Of a stretch of DNA of 64,000 bases, positions 23,201 through 34,208 are shown in pieces; position 1 is the first letter of the stretch, and every line of letters begins with the position of its first letter. The notes beneath the pieces are model-generated. The model had not been told where the DNA came from and did not search any database. It was given only the letters and a program-made list of their open reading frames with translations. A program made the translations under genes and the position numbers. Source of the stretch: Onthophagus taurus (lineage: Eukaryota > Arthropoda > Insecta > Coleoptera > Scarabaeidae); the NCBI RefSeq assembly GCF_036711975.1, contig NC_091972.1, positions 2,423,001 through 2,487,000 of the forward strand. The letters run 5' to 3'.

Positions 23201-26200
23201 GAAACTTAGTAAAAACAGGTTCTAATAGATTTTTTTCACGTAGAATCCAATGGTGCACGTAGAATTTTTTTAGTCATCACAGTTTTTGAGTTATACATAC
23301 AATTTAGTTCTTTTTAAATAGAACCATCTATATTTTATTATTTTATTGAACTAGAATTTTTTCAAGCTTTTCAATGATATATCTGAATGACTGCAACAAA
23401 CTTCAAGGGGTGATTCTTTAGTGAATTTTAAGGGTACTTTGATATATGAACTATGGACGACTTTGGCTCCCCTAAGGAGCTACACCCCTTCAAAAATGGC
23501 GGAAAATTTTGGTTTAATTTTTTTTTCTCAAATACCATAAACGCTAGGAAAATGAAATTTGGGGAATATGTTTAACTCATAATAGGGCACGTTTTGACCC
23601 TATTTGTACTTTCAACCTACCCTTCTAAGCTACTAAACGTAACCACCCCTTTGCATTTTTACGAAAATTTTTGTTATGCAGATGATAAATACATTAGAAA
23701 AATTTTACATAGATAGATGAAAGTATTCTAAAACTTTTTTGTCTCTCTGAAATTTTTCCAAAATCGACTAATTTTTGAGAAAAAAAATAGTAAAGCAAAC
23801 ACTGCCGTTAAACAACGGGGTTGTCGATCAAAAGTTGGAATGAATTTTTAATGAAAAAATCTTAGTAGGCTTTGCAATCTTTGTCAGAAATATTTTTGAC
23901 GTTTAAATGTCAGTTTTTCTTACTATTATTATTGTTTTTCAAATTAATTTTTGAATAAAGTTCTATCGCATTTACGCTCGTTCACTCGACGTTTCAAAAT
24001 TTTAAATAAAACAATAATAAAGTAAGAAAACCACTGATATTTAAACGTCAAAAATATTTCTGACAAAGATTGCAAAGCCTACTAAGATTTTTTCATTAAA
24101 AATTCATTCCAACTTTCGATTAACAACCCTACAGCTTAACAGTTAGTGTTTGCTTAATTATTTTTTTTCTCAGAAATTATTAATTTTTAGAAGAACATCA
24201 GAGAGACAAAAAAGTTTTAGAATAGTTTTATCTATCTAACTGAAATTTTTCCAATGTATTTATCATCTTCATAAAAAAAATCTAGGCATAAATTGAACGG
24301 GTTTGGTTACGTTTAGTAGTTTAGAAGGGTAGATTTAAAGTACAAATAGGGTCAAAACGTGCCCTATTATGAGTTAAACATATTCCCCAAATTTCATTAT
24401 CCTAGCCTTTATGGTTTTTGAGAAAAAAATATTAAATCAAAATTTTCCGCTATTTTTGGAGGGGTGTAGCTTCTTAGGGGAGCCGAAGTCACCCATGGTT
24501 CATAGATCAAATCAAAGTACACTTAAAATTCACTAAAGAATCACCCCTTGAAGTTTGTTGCAGTCATTCAGATACACCCTGTATAATACTCTATACTTAC
24601 CTTTATAATTAACCTCAAAATTAAAAAAATACATTATTTTATAAGTAGGCTGTGATAAATTAAGTGATCGCGTTGCTAGGATACCAGAATAAACAGAAAA
24701 TTTTGAAAATACTATAATATTTTTACAGTAATATTTTCCCTGTATATCAAAAACCAAGATGGCTATGAAAATTTGGTTTGCGCCATTGTAAGTTTCACAA
24801 AAAAGTAGCTCAGGTTCGCGAGAATCGCAACTTTCTATCTTTCATAATAACTGAGACATCCTGCAAACCCATCGAAATTTGGCCACCTGTACAGGGTGGT
24901 TCAAATTCGATGTCCGAATAGGCTAACTCGGAAACTATAAGAGTTAGAAAAAAAGTAGCTTACATGTCATGATCTCGTTTTTCGAGAAACTGCTAATGCC
25001 GAAAACCTCATAGCGCTATTGTCTTTTGTTTTTCCGCTAGAGGCTAAAATTGAAAATATCGTAAAACCAGCAAGCGCAATTATCTTGGTTATTATTATAG
25101 CTGGAGTATTATAACTAAGACATTATATGGACACTTTTTTACAGAGAATTTGATGACGTAGTCAAAAAAATTTTTTCGGTTTTAGATTTTGAGATATTAT
25201 CACAATGTTCGTTTTTTTAAATGGAAACAACCACTGATTATTCGCTTATTAAATTCGTTATTTTTTTCTGATTACAAAAATATAGGGTTTGACAGGTCTA
25301 TTTCTTATTGTTTTAGAATAAAGCTAAAAATTAACTTTTCTTTTAGTGTCTTCCAAAAAATTAAATTCACAGTTTCCTGTAAATTACGGTATTATAATTA
25401 AAAATTAAAAAAACATATCTCTGATATTTGAAACAAATATATTTGTTGAACTATTTAATTTATATATGTAATTATACAAAAGTTGGAATAGATTGCATTA
25501 TTTCACATTTTTTATTAATATTTAATATTATTCTTAAATGACTTAATAAATTATTGATAGATGGCGCCATATGTTTTTTTTTAATTCAAATAAACATAGC
25601 AACATTTGCTTGTATTCAAAAATTTTCTGAAGTGTCACTTTAAAAATCCTGTTTTTTAAGATGGATTACGAAAAGTTTAACATGTTAGAATGTTACATAT
25701 TAGAAAATAAAGTAAATTTTATATAAATTTTTACAGGAAACTGTAAATTTAATTTCGTCGACGACACTAGATTGAAATTTTATAAAAAAAAGTTTATTTT
25801 TAGTTTTATTCTAAAACAATAAGAAATAGACCTTTCGAACCCTATATTTTTGTAATTAGAAAAAAATAAAGAATTTAATAAGCGAATAATAGCAGTTTCT
25901 CAAAAAACGAGATCATGACATGGAAGCTACTTTTTTTCTAACTCTTATAGTTTCCGAGTTAGCCTATTCGGACATCGAATTTGAACCACCCTGTACAGTG
26001 TGTTAATTAATTATCGCACCTAACGTCATCATTGCAAGTATGCAACCAATATCACACTGAATATATCTGAATACGCAAATCGCGTATTGCAATACCAATG
26101 TTGTAATATTGGTTGCATACTTGCACTGTATATGGTTAGCACGGTCGATGACGTCACAAAAAGTGACGTCACGTCGAAACTTTAAAGTGATTTTTCGGTA

Positions 26201-28034
26201 AGATTTACACTTTTCCGCACTTTTTTTTAATTTGTAACAGCTTGAGTGATTTCTCATCGATTAAAAAAAATTGTAGAGTTTTAAGCGACATGATTCTTAA
26301 ATTATACCAAAGTCAGTGTTATATTAAATCATAAACTAGTTTTTTAAGCTTCAAGGGTGATGATGACTTTGGCAAACACCATATTTTTTTAGACTTACTT
26401 GTAAAAGTATTGCCATCACCATGTTTATAAAAAATAATGGCTAGTTGAAGAATTTGTTGAGGAGCAGCTTCAAGATAACACTCTAAAACTCTTAATAAAG
26501 CCACATCAGAGTCCTCTTGAATCATCAGTTTATAATATTTCCTTTGGTTTTCGATATTTTTCTCTTTCTCAGCCTTTTTTGATTTAATGGCATATCGTAA
26601 GGCATCAAAATATCTAAGTACTGGCGCCAGTTGAAATAGAAGTATTATTAGGTAGCACAGCCTTCGTTTTGTAAATCGTTTTGTTAATGGTTTCATTTGA
26701 GTATCTTCTTTATTTTGGCAATACCTTAAAAATTATTAAATTAATTATACAAATGTGTCACTATTATTGCTGTTACTCATAAAATACAAAATCAGTTATT
26801 ATATCAGCTATATAATGTATCTTTTCTTCTTGTATGTGTAGTGAAGCAGAAATAGACTGTATGATGACTCTCTCATTAATCATGTAATAAGATTTACCTC
26901 GCCAATTTGACGTAAGTAGAGAAATTTAACTTTTTCAATCTTCTAAACAGAGATTTATCAATATTTAAAGAAATTTGACTTTCTACAACGATTAAAGATC
27001 TTCCTTTTCGTCCAAGGTTTTCTTCCACCAATCGAGAATTTAGAAATAAGTTCGTTCTGTTAATAATTTTGTTGCAAATATTTGGTGAATTTCTTCAATC
27101 ATGGTTTCATTCATCATTTGCATCATTCACAAAAAATGACAAAGTGGCTCATATCATCAAACCAAAGAAAAAATTAAGCCAACCCATGAGTTGCGTTTTA
27201 TATAGTTTCGTTACGCGGATGACACCTTTATGATCAGGCAGCATGGAAAAGCACATCTCCAGAAGTTCCTAGAACCACCTAAACTTGCAACAACCCATGA
27301 TCAAACTTACCATGGAAACGAAAGCTTCTCAACAATTACCTTTTTTGGATGTTTTGGGTTGGGTTGGGTTAGATTGAATGATAATGGCCAAGAAAAATTC
27401 GAGCTTACATCCGATATTTGAGCTTATGATGCAAATGGGTTAAGATTTCATCACTTATACAGAATTGTTGGTGATTCTGGTTGAAATGGGTAAAGATGTT
27501 AATGTATCATTTTAATTTAATAAAACCAATTCATACACCACTCACACACCACAAAATTACTTCCCTTTTAAACAACTCCCTTACCTTTCTCAAGGTACTT
27601 AATCTTATTGTATATTCTTTATCTCTGATTAGATCAAAATGTAAATATTATCTAACATAAAATCACATCACTGAATTTAATATAATATTATGTATAAATC
27701 CTAAAAGCTCTGATTATTATTAATAACTGATTTTATATATTATCCATAACATGCTTAAAAATAATTTATCTTACATTTTTATACTAAAAGCCGTATTAAT
27801 AACAGCAGGAACCAATATAAATATGAGTGTTAAGACGTAATAATACTGATTGGGATTATCCACATAATATCTATAAGCGACATTTATGTCTAATCCTACA
27901 TCAACCAAATGGGTGATTATGGAAAAGACAAAACCTGCTATATCCCATCTTGTAACTCTGTCCTTCGATGGTAAATAATCGGTGGTATCCTGCTGTATGG
28001 CACTATCACAAGCCCGTATCTGAAACGGTGTCAT
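20238..28034 (-). CDS. XK-related membrane protein
   Basis: This is a member of the XK/XKR family of multi-pass plasma-membrane proteins, some of which act as caspase-activated phospholipid scramblases. Four exons (minus): 28034-27775, 26724-26399, 21649-21494, 20683-20238; phases match and give 395 residues, normal for the family. Evidence includes a first helix after RVTRWDIAGFVFSIITHLVD, FQLAPVLRYFDALRYA, the signature DVALLRVLECYLEAAPQQIL with LQL following, SMAWSMASYHRLLR, and several C-terminal helices. The chosen ATG (28034) follows an in-frame GTG (28067) that is not a likely start. I cannot tell XKR4/6/8-type from sequence alone, so no symbol is given. Introns of 1,050, 4,749 and 810 bp hold several foldback elements. 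It is divergent from Syntaxin-16. Confidence 0.85.
21183..21398. mobile_element. 216-bp palindromic MITE
   Basis: The left arm begins ATTACAAATTAAAGAGAA and continues through CAGAAATAAGCT, then a GC-richer part (GGTGC.TCCCAGACAG). The right arm is the inverted copy ending TTCTCTTTAATTTGTAAT at 21398. Arms of roughly 90-100 bp flank a short AT-rich loop near 21290. The element lies in intron 3 of the XK-related gene. No frame is present, and the target duplication was not clear. Confidence 0.75.
21842..22336 (+). mobile_element. Probable solo LTR
   Basis: The segment starts TGTGTGGCG and ends ATCACA, fitting TG...CA termini. It contains two imperfect ~130-bp tandem copies (CTCTCTCCG, CATCTGG, CCTTTTGGTCCAG, CTTTCACCGG, TTACTGGAC in each), a TATA-like GATAAAAGG at about 22118 and AATAAA at 22277-22282, about 160 bp apart. 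That order (duplicated enhancer, TATA, poly(A) signal) is LTR-like. I could not find a flanking target duplication or primer-binding site, and no internal retroelement sequence is adjacent, so a solo LTR is the best but unproven reading. Confidence 0.45.
22400..22725. repeat. CTAGAACTAG-type inverted and tandem repeat
   Basis: Variants of ACTAGAACTAACAC and its inverse GTGTTAGTTCTAGT recur at least six times in both orientations, with AAACCCGAATG.TTCTAG joining segments and an AGACGGCTAA motif. Related pieces occur at 4110-4135 and 29895-29975, so this is a dispersed family. It can form several alternative hairpins. No coding potential is seen. Confidence 0.65.
23035..24889. mobile_element. 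1.86-kb foldback element flanked by TA
   Basis: Outer arms (23035-23155 and about 24740-24889) share CCAAATTTCGATGGGTTTGC and GAAACTTACAATGGCGCAAA in inverse orientation. Inner arms of about 560 bp (about 23376-23940 and 24000-24580) pair almost throughout, for example CAAGGGGTGATTCTTTAGTG against its inverse near 24530. TA dinucleotides flank both ends (23033-23034, 24890-24891). No transposase is present. Extra sequence between outer and inner arms differs on the two sides, suggesting later insertion or deletion. Confidence 0.75.
24892..25993. mobile_element. 1.1-kb TA-flanked foldback element (complete)
   Basis: Ends are CAGGGTGGTTCAAATTCG and its inverse, flanked by TA at 24890-24891 and 25994-25995. 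The left arm is about 530 bp; the right arm (25735-25993) is the same sequence with an internal deletion of the CCACTGATT-to-GCTAATGCC part. It is the same family as 1-532. It directly abuts the foldback element on its left, sharing a single TA. A TA target and CAGGGTG ends suggest Tc1/mariner-type mobilisation, which is inference. Confidence 0.8.
26033..26125. repeat. Perfect 20-bp inverted repeat with nested hairpin
   Basis: TGCAAGTATGCAACCAATAT at 26033-26052 is exactly inverted at 26106-26125. Inside the loop, AATACGC and GCGTATT form a second small stem. It lies in the intron between XK-related exons 2 and 3, next to the 24892-25993 element. Confidence 0.7.
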
Positions 28035-28554
28035 ATCACGATAACGGAGATAAAACCTCAGGACCACATTTTTTTCTAATCGAATAAAGGTTATGATGAC
28101 ACAAATGGCATTTTGGTTATTATAAATAGAACTTCAGGTTTGCATCAGGTTGCTCTTTGGAATTTGGCTGAGTAATTCGAATGTGACGTATTCAATTTTC
28201 ACAGCAATTATGAAAAACACCTTTATTTTTGTAAAATTTTCCTTTTAACCTTATTTTATAGTCCTTTTGACAACTTGATGCAACTTGTAGTTATATATCC
28301 ATGGTATTTTAAGTAAATAAGAAAATAAAACACTTTTTCCTCGATATGTCTTCTTACAAGAATAAATTACCTTTTAAATAGATCTATTCCAAAAAAATAA
28401 TTTTTAAAATTAAAAAAAGAAGTAAATTTTTTAGATATAATTGATGATCTATCTATTTATTATATCTATGAGTATCTGTCAACTTTGACAAGTATGTGTG
28501 CGTCCTAAAAGTAAATAGTCTTTTTAGCGGAATTCTTAAATAATTTGAATAGAT
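28035..28554. promoter_or_regulatory. Divergent intergenic region, XK-related / Syntaxin-16
   Basis: These 520 bp separate the two start codons, transcribed away from one another. The part nearest Syntaxin-16 is low in GC and shows no clear TATA element. Both 5' leaders should be here. A bidirectional promoter is plausible but not shown by any motif that I can name. Confidence 0.45.
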
Positions 28555-29540
28555 ATGGCAACTAGAAGCTTAACGGAAGTTTTTGTGTTAATGAGAAATA
28601 ATGCAATTAGAAGTAGACACATTTATAATGATCAAGTAAGTTTTAGGTTATGTATGTATTTTTATTCAATTCATCATTTTTTAAGGACACCTCGGAGCGT
28701 ATGCAACTAGTTTCGTTAAATGATACTGAAGAAGGAGCAGGTGGTGATTATTTAGATAACTCAATGCCCCCAGAATGGATAGATCAACTAGAAGAATCAC
28801 AATTTACTATATCCAAGTTAAAAACAAAAATCCAAGATATAAAACTGCTTCATTCCAGGCATTTCAATAGACCAACATTTGATGATAACACAGAGGATGA
28901 AAAACTAATTGAAAATTGTAGTGCTGAAATTCAGGGAATGTTCAATGTGGTTTATAGAAATGTTCAATACATTAAGGGTCATTCGAGTGATGGAAATATG
29001 AAACAAAGACAATTAACATTAAGTGTTGTCAGAGCTTTAGCTAATATCCTACAAGATTTATCAACACAATTCAGAAGTACACAAAATAATTATTTAAGAC
29101 AGATTCAGTCGAGAGAAGAGAGATCGAAAATATTTTTTGATAATCCAGCTTTAGAAGAAGACAGTATGATGTTGGGTCAAGAAGAAGATATTGATGAGTA
29201 TTTTTTGAATTCCAGACAAAGTCAACAACTGTTACAACTTGAAGAAGAAAACACTAGAATGATACAACAAAGGGAACACAAAGTTAATGCTATTGTTAAA
29301 TCTATTTTGGATTTGAATTCGATTTTTAAAGATTTATCACAAATGGTAGCTGATCAAGGAACAATTTTAGATAGAATAGATTATAACGTTGAACAAACCC
29401 AAACACAAGTTTATGAGGGTTTTAAACAACTTCAAAAAGCTGATGCTTATCAAAGGAAAAATCGAAAAATGTGTACTATTATCATTTTAGCAACTGCTGT
29501 TATTGTTTTAGTGGTTCTATTAATTTTAGTTAAAACCTAG
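28555..29540 (+). CDS. Syx16: Syntaxin-16 (Qa-SNARE)
   Basis: This is a tail-anchored Qa-SNARE of the trans-Golgi network, acting in endosome-to-TGN fusion. There are two exons: 28555-28635 and 28686-29540, with a 50-bp GT-AG intron, giving 311 residues. Exon 1 encodes MATRSLTEVFVLMRNNAIRS, the conserved N-terminus that in the family binds the SM protein Vps45. Further support: PEWIDQLEESQFTISKLKTK, LHSRHFNRPTFDD, IQSREERSKIFFDNP, the SNARE helix with the central Gln at about 251 (ADQGTILDRIDYN), a KKNRKM-like basic stretch (QRKNRKM), and a C-terminal membrane anchor at about 289-309. AATAAA motifs lie in the AT-rich 3' flank. Gene intact. Confidence 0.95.
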
Positions 29541-29894
29541 TCTGGTAGAAATATTTTATTTGTTCTTATAAATATTCATTATTAACTTTACTGAATTTAT
29601 ATAGGATCAAAACTGACTTTTTAATTCTGTGATTTAATTATTCCTTAATCTATTAATTTGTTTTTGTCATTATTATTTATTAATTTAAGTTTTAAAACTA
29701 TCATTTACTTATATTTTAAAAAAGGTATCATGTAAGTTATAATGTACATCATAAAAAAATTAAATAAATCATTGTAAATAAAAGGAAACTAAAAATATGT
29801 ACCTATGCTTATTTAAAATTTTCTTTTTTTACAATATGAATTAATTTTGGACGTCACATTATTATTACGAACGCTTTCATTGCTGGTGTTTATT
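29541..29894. other. Syntaxin-16 3' flank
   Basis: This A+T-rich sequence after the stop contains several poly(A)-like motifs, including AAATAAAAGG near 29776. No frame or repeat is recognised until the CTAGAACTAG-family piece begins at about 29895. Confidence 0.4.
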
Positions 29895-29975
29895 TTACTA
29901 GAACTAACAGTAGATCTAGAACTAGAAACATTGGAGTTTAGCTCTCTTAAGAGACACAAGGCTAAACCCAAATGA
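29895..29975. repeat. CTAGAACTAG-family repeat copy
   Basis: It contains ACTAGAACTAACAGTAGA, CTAGAACTAGAAACATT and the TCTTAAGAGACACAAGGCTA palindrome-bearing segment, matching 22420-22470. It sits immediately before the retrotransposon relic at 30010. Confidence 0.65.
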
Positions 29976-30009
29976 ATTAAGCTGTCCAATAAAACACAAG
30001 AGAGCACAA

Positions 30010-32940
30010 TTCAATGTGCCTTGGTGGAATAAGGACCTTGAGCAACAGCGAGTCATGGTTAGAAGGCTATATAATAAAGTCAGGCATTTCAAACTCGAGC
30101 AAACATGGGACCTCTGTAGGAAAGCCCTAACAGAGTGTGATTTAGCGAGAAAAACCTGGAGTAGCTTCTATGAAGGGATAGACAATACGCCAACAGTTGC
30201 TCGCCTGCATAAGATCTTGGCGAAAGACCATAAGACTGATCTAGGCCACCTATGCAAACAAGACGGAAAACACAATGAGGATGCTAAGGAGCTCTTACTG
30301 AGCATGCACTTCCCTTCCTCAAAAGTCTGCCCCCATGCAGATGCCGACCTTGAAATAATGGATATAGCAGCATAGCTGGGAATATCTTTACACCCAACAG
30401 AGTAAGGTGGACTATTTCTAATTTTAAGGCCCGAAAATCGCCTGGAGGGGATGGAATTTCGCCTATCTTTCTGCATATATACTAAGCTACAGCTTTAGCT
30501 ATATGTATACTTACACTATGGAGGAAAGTAAAGGTGGCCTTCATACCTAAAGCTGGTAGGCGTTTAAACGCCGATCCCAAGATATACAGACCAATTAGCC
30601 TAACTTCATTTCTCGTCAAAGGGATGGAAAAGATAATTGATCAATACTTTAGGAATGGAGTGCTTGTCACTAATCCACTTCATCCTAGTCAACATGCTTA
30701 CCAGAAAGCAAAATCAACAATTACTGCTCTCCATGCTTTGACTAGCACTTTAGAGGTTACAATTGCAACCAAAGAGATAGCCGTATGTGCTTTCATAGAC
30801 ATAGAGGGTGCTTTTGATAACACCACCTACAAATCCATAGAGAATAATCAAATGGTGTATAGCCATGTGGAAAAGTCGGCAGATTACAGCCAGTCTGGGA
30901 GGCAAGTCGTTGGCTATTAAGGCGCTAAGAGATTGTTCTCAAGGGGGAGTGTTCTCACCTCTCCTATGGTGCCTGGTAGTTGATGACTTGATGAACACCT
31001 TAACAAAATTATTACCTGGTAATCATAATCCGAGGTAAATACGACACAATCATCACTCAACTAATGCAGAAAGCCCTAGTACTTACCAGCACGTGGTGCA
31101 GAAGCAATGGACTCAGCATCAATCCAAACGAAATCGAAATAGTCACTTTCACTTGCAGAAGGAAGCTACAATTGAGAGCACCCTCCATTGAAAGCAGAAC
31201 TATTAATCTCAAAATAGAACTTAAATACCTAGTGGTAATACTAGACTGTAAATTAAACTGGAACTCCCACATGGACAAGGCGAGGAAAAAGGCCGTTATG
31301 GTTAATCAGATCTGTCGCAGGCTCCTCGGAAGGAACTGGGGTCTCAAACCACGAATGGCTCATTGGGCCTACGTAGCAATATTCAGACCGAATGGTCTGA
31401 ATATAACGGGTGCAATGAGATCTTGTCCGACGGCTGCTTTTGAAGCCCTACTCGGTCTCACACCACTTCATTTATATATACAAAAGGAGGCAGCTTTAAG
31501 TGTCTTATTACTAAAAACATGTTCTTCGCTCAAGCTGATGCAGGGTAACCACAGAGGACATCTCGAAATCCTCAAGGACCCATGTCTAAATCACTTGATT
31601 CAAATTGAAACGAACCTTATACCGACAGAATACAACTTCGACCAGCCGTATAAGGTCATATTTAGAAGCAGGGAAAAGGAGTCCTTGTCTGGTACTCGGA
31701 TGCTTCAAAGACAGTTGGATCCTGAGTAGCCATGGGTATTAGTGGACCAAATAGCCGCATTAAAATGCCCCTCAGCTCGGACAAAACCATTTTTCTAGCC
31801 TCAGCTAGGTTGTGGTTTTTTTGTTGTTTTTTTATAAACATTGAGGTTGAGGTTCAATGTTTCTAAATTGATGCGAAAGATTTCAAGGTGTGATTTTTCA
31901 GCAAATTTAAGGGGAGTCTTTCATATAACCAAAACCACTTCCCCGCCGAGATAGAGCCCTCTAAAGTTAGGGGAAAAAATTGTTTTTATTTATTAAATCC
32001 ACTATAGAGGAATTAAATTAGAGCTAATAAAATGACTCCTTTTGACGATTTTTGTAACCTTAAAATGTTATTACAAGAGGCTGAAAAAATCAACCCTTAC
32101 AAATACTTTGCATCAGAACTTTTTAATACGTCCACATTTTTCTATTTAAAAACTTGATGTAAATAGAGGGATTCAATACGCAACTTTTTGTCGCTTGTCA
32201 TTTTATCCTAAAATTATTAGTTTGACCACAAGAAAATAAAATAATACACAGGCTCAAGTGAATTAATTCAGAGATTATTTATTATTAGTCAAAAAAATGA
32301 AGTTATGTAAAATTAATCTCAGCATTATTTTATTTTTTGTAATCAAAATAACAGTTTATTAGTTGTAAAATGTCGAGAGATAAGAAAGTTGCAGATTTTT
32401 TCTCTCAGCTTTAGAGGGCTATAACTTGGAGAAGAAAATTTTTTCAACAAAAAGTTATATGAATGACATCGCTCAAAAATCATCCTTTGAAATCTTTCGC
32501 ATCAATTTAGAAACAGCCTGTATATAATATAACTTCTGCATCACATTTTCACAGATAGAAGGGCCGCCCTAAATGCAATTCAGGCCTACGACTGTGACTC
32601 CGCACTGATCAGAGAGTGTACCAGCAAGCTGAGAGAACTCGCTAGGGGCAATGATGTTACTCTATAGTTGGTTCCAGGTTACAGAGACATTGAGGGTAAT
32701 GAAAAGGCGGACAAGCTGTCCAAAAAGGCAGCGGAAACGCCCTTCATTGAACCCCAAGTCAGTTGTGGACTACAAAAAAAGCCCCCTAAAACAAGTAATC
32801 AACAGTTGGGAGGGCTCAAAGGTAGCCTTGCTACGCTGGAACGAACTTCTTCGAAAATACCATCTTTTCCACATTGGACAAGCTGAGGATCAAACATGTC
32901 GACTTTGCAATGACATGTCAGAAACGGCTGAACCTCGGGC
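30010..32940 (+). pseudogene. R1/LOA-like non-LTR retrotransposon with RNase H, decayed
   Basis: Frames in order: PWWNKDLEQQRVMVRRLYNK (linker after endonuclease), SPGGDGISPIF, VAFIPKAGRRLNADPKIYRP and SLTSFLVKGMEKI (RT fingers), a FIDIEGAFDN palm segment, DCSQGGVFSPLLWCLVVDDL, then LTSTWCRSNGLSINPNEIE, LKYLVVILDCKLNW and ITGAMRSCPTAAFEALL. A ribonuclease H part follows: TDRRAALNAI and VPGYRDIEGNEKADKLSKKA, ending at CRLCNDM. The YADD box is deleted, stops and shifts are frequent, and RNase H is split by a foldback insertion at about 31858-32515. Clade is suggested by GGVLSPLLW-type motif plus RNase H; it is inactive. Confidence 0.8.
31858..32515. mobile_element. Foldback element inserted in RNase H region
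   Basis: The left arm TTTCTAAATTGATGCGAAAG followed by ATTTCAA is exactly inverted near 32490-32515. The arms stay similar for about 125 bp, including AGCCCTCTAAAG on the left against CTTTAGAGGGCT on the right. RNase H reading resumes after about 32545, so 31790-32545 is the foreign segment with some flanking loss. No coding sequence is present. Confidence 0.75.
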
Positions 32941-33365
32941 CTAATAGCATCCTCCCATTTCTTTGTAAGGTCTTTGAGAGGGTGATCCAGAATCAACAAT
33001 CACAATTTGCCAATCTAGTATATAATATCCTTGCACCTACTCAGTTTGGATTTAGGGAGGGACATAGTTGTACGACGGCGATGTTGGCTGTTACGGACGA
33101 CATTATGTAGGCTACAGGTAGGGGCGATATTACAATAATGACACTGTTGGATTATAGTAAGGCGTTTGATACGGTTAACCACATAACGTTGTTAAAAATT
33201 TTAAAATACTTTGGTCTGAGTAAGTATGGACGGCAACTCCTTTGTAGTTACCGAAATGATCGTTGCTAAGTTGTTCAAATTGATAATTTGTTGTCTGCTC
33301 CTAGACTGGTAGAGCATGGTGTCCCATAGGGTTTAATAATTGCGCCACTCTTGTATACCTTATAC
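32941..33365 (+). pseudogene. Second non-LTR retrotransposon RT fragment
   Basis: The frame reads LPFLCKVFERVIQNQQSQF, LAPTQFGFREGHSCTTAMLA, then after a stop LLDYSKAFDTVNH and LLKILKYFGL, the RT fingers-to-palm order of jockey/CR1-type elements. It differs in type from the upstream element and joins it abruptly at about 32940, so it is a separate insertion or a recombination joint. The frame decays after about 33310 (GVP, stop, then APLLYTLY). Confidence 0.75.
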
Positions 33366-33835
33366 ACTTCATTTATTTTTAAAGGCATTAACCTGTGTAT
33401 ACAAATCATATAATGAGTTGCCTATTGAGCTTAGGATTGCAAAGTTTGACTCTAGAGTCAAACTTTGATTATCAATCAGGGACGATATTTGAATGTGTTG
33501 GGCGACGCTTTCAGTTGGTAGCACTGGTTGGCTGTTTGGCGGTCTGGCTTTTTTGATTTTTTGTTTGTAGTTTTGCACAGTAAACGATTATTTATTTATA
33601 TACTATGTAATTGCGTTTCCAGAGGCAACAAAGATACAAAATTTTCGGTAAAGCTTTTTTGACACCTACCGACATAACGGAACAAGATCTTGGAGCAATA
33701 CTAAGGTTCATTAAGAACCTACATTTGCCCTAAACTTTTGAAGGACTAAAGTTACAATAGATCTTATAGGTCGCGGTGAGGAGAGGGGCCGCTCCCCTCA
33801 GTCTGGCAACAATAATAATAATAAAACTATAATTA
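33366..33835 (+). other. Retroelement-derived tail with palindrome and (AAT)n
   Basis: This holds a 28-bp perfect palindrome at 33440-33467, then a GC-rich piece (GAGGAGAGGGGCCGCTCCCC) and a short AATAATAATAATAA run at about 33808-33825. A short triplet run following a GC-rich piece resembles the 3' end of a non-LTR element, like the end of the element at 39886-41853. Which element it belongs to is unclear. Confidence 0.35.
33440..33467. repeat. Perfect 28-bp palindrome
   Basis: The half-site CAAAGTTTGACTCT is followed at once by its exact inverse, with no spacer; the centre is TCTAGA. It could be a hairpin or the two ends of abutting elements. Confidence 0.9.
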
Positions 33836-34208
33836 ATATAATAAAACCCGAAATTGTTAGTTGTTTTTTATGGGATAAAAATGTGGATGATAAAACTGGG
33901 TAGCTTAACTAATATTGTTGGAATAAACAACATGAACCAGTTGCATAAAAAATAATTATAATTAATTTCTTTATTTTTATTGAAAAAAAAAATCTGTATA
34001 AATCGCACCCACCATACCAAAGAATAAACACTTCAAAATCATTCTTCTTGAAACATTGTCACATTAATAAACATATACTGAACTAATTGAACACAGTGGT
34101 GCTGAGCAAAAAAAAATAATACAACCCAAAAAAACAAAATTAATTAAAAAGAATCGTTAAAATCGTCGTTTATAAATAAAAAAAAAATTACAATCCTAAT
34201 TATTTGAT

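Noticed and set aside
28035-28067. Upstream GTG start for the XK-related protein
   Set aside because: GTG is not a normal nuclear start codon in animals, and the ATG at 28034 leads directly into the conserved N-terminus.
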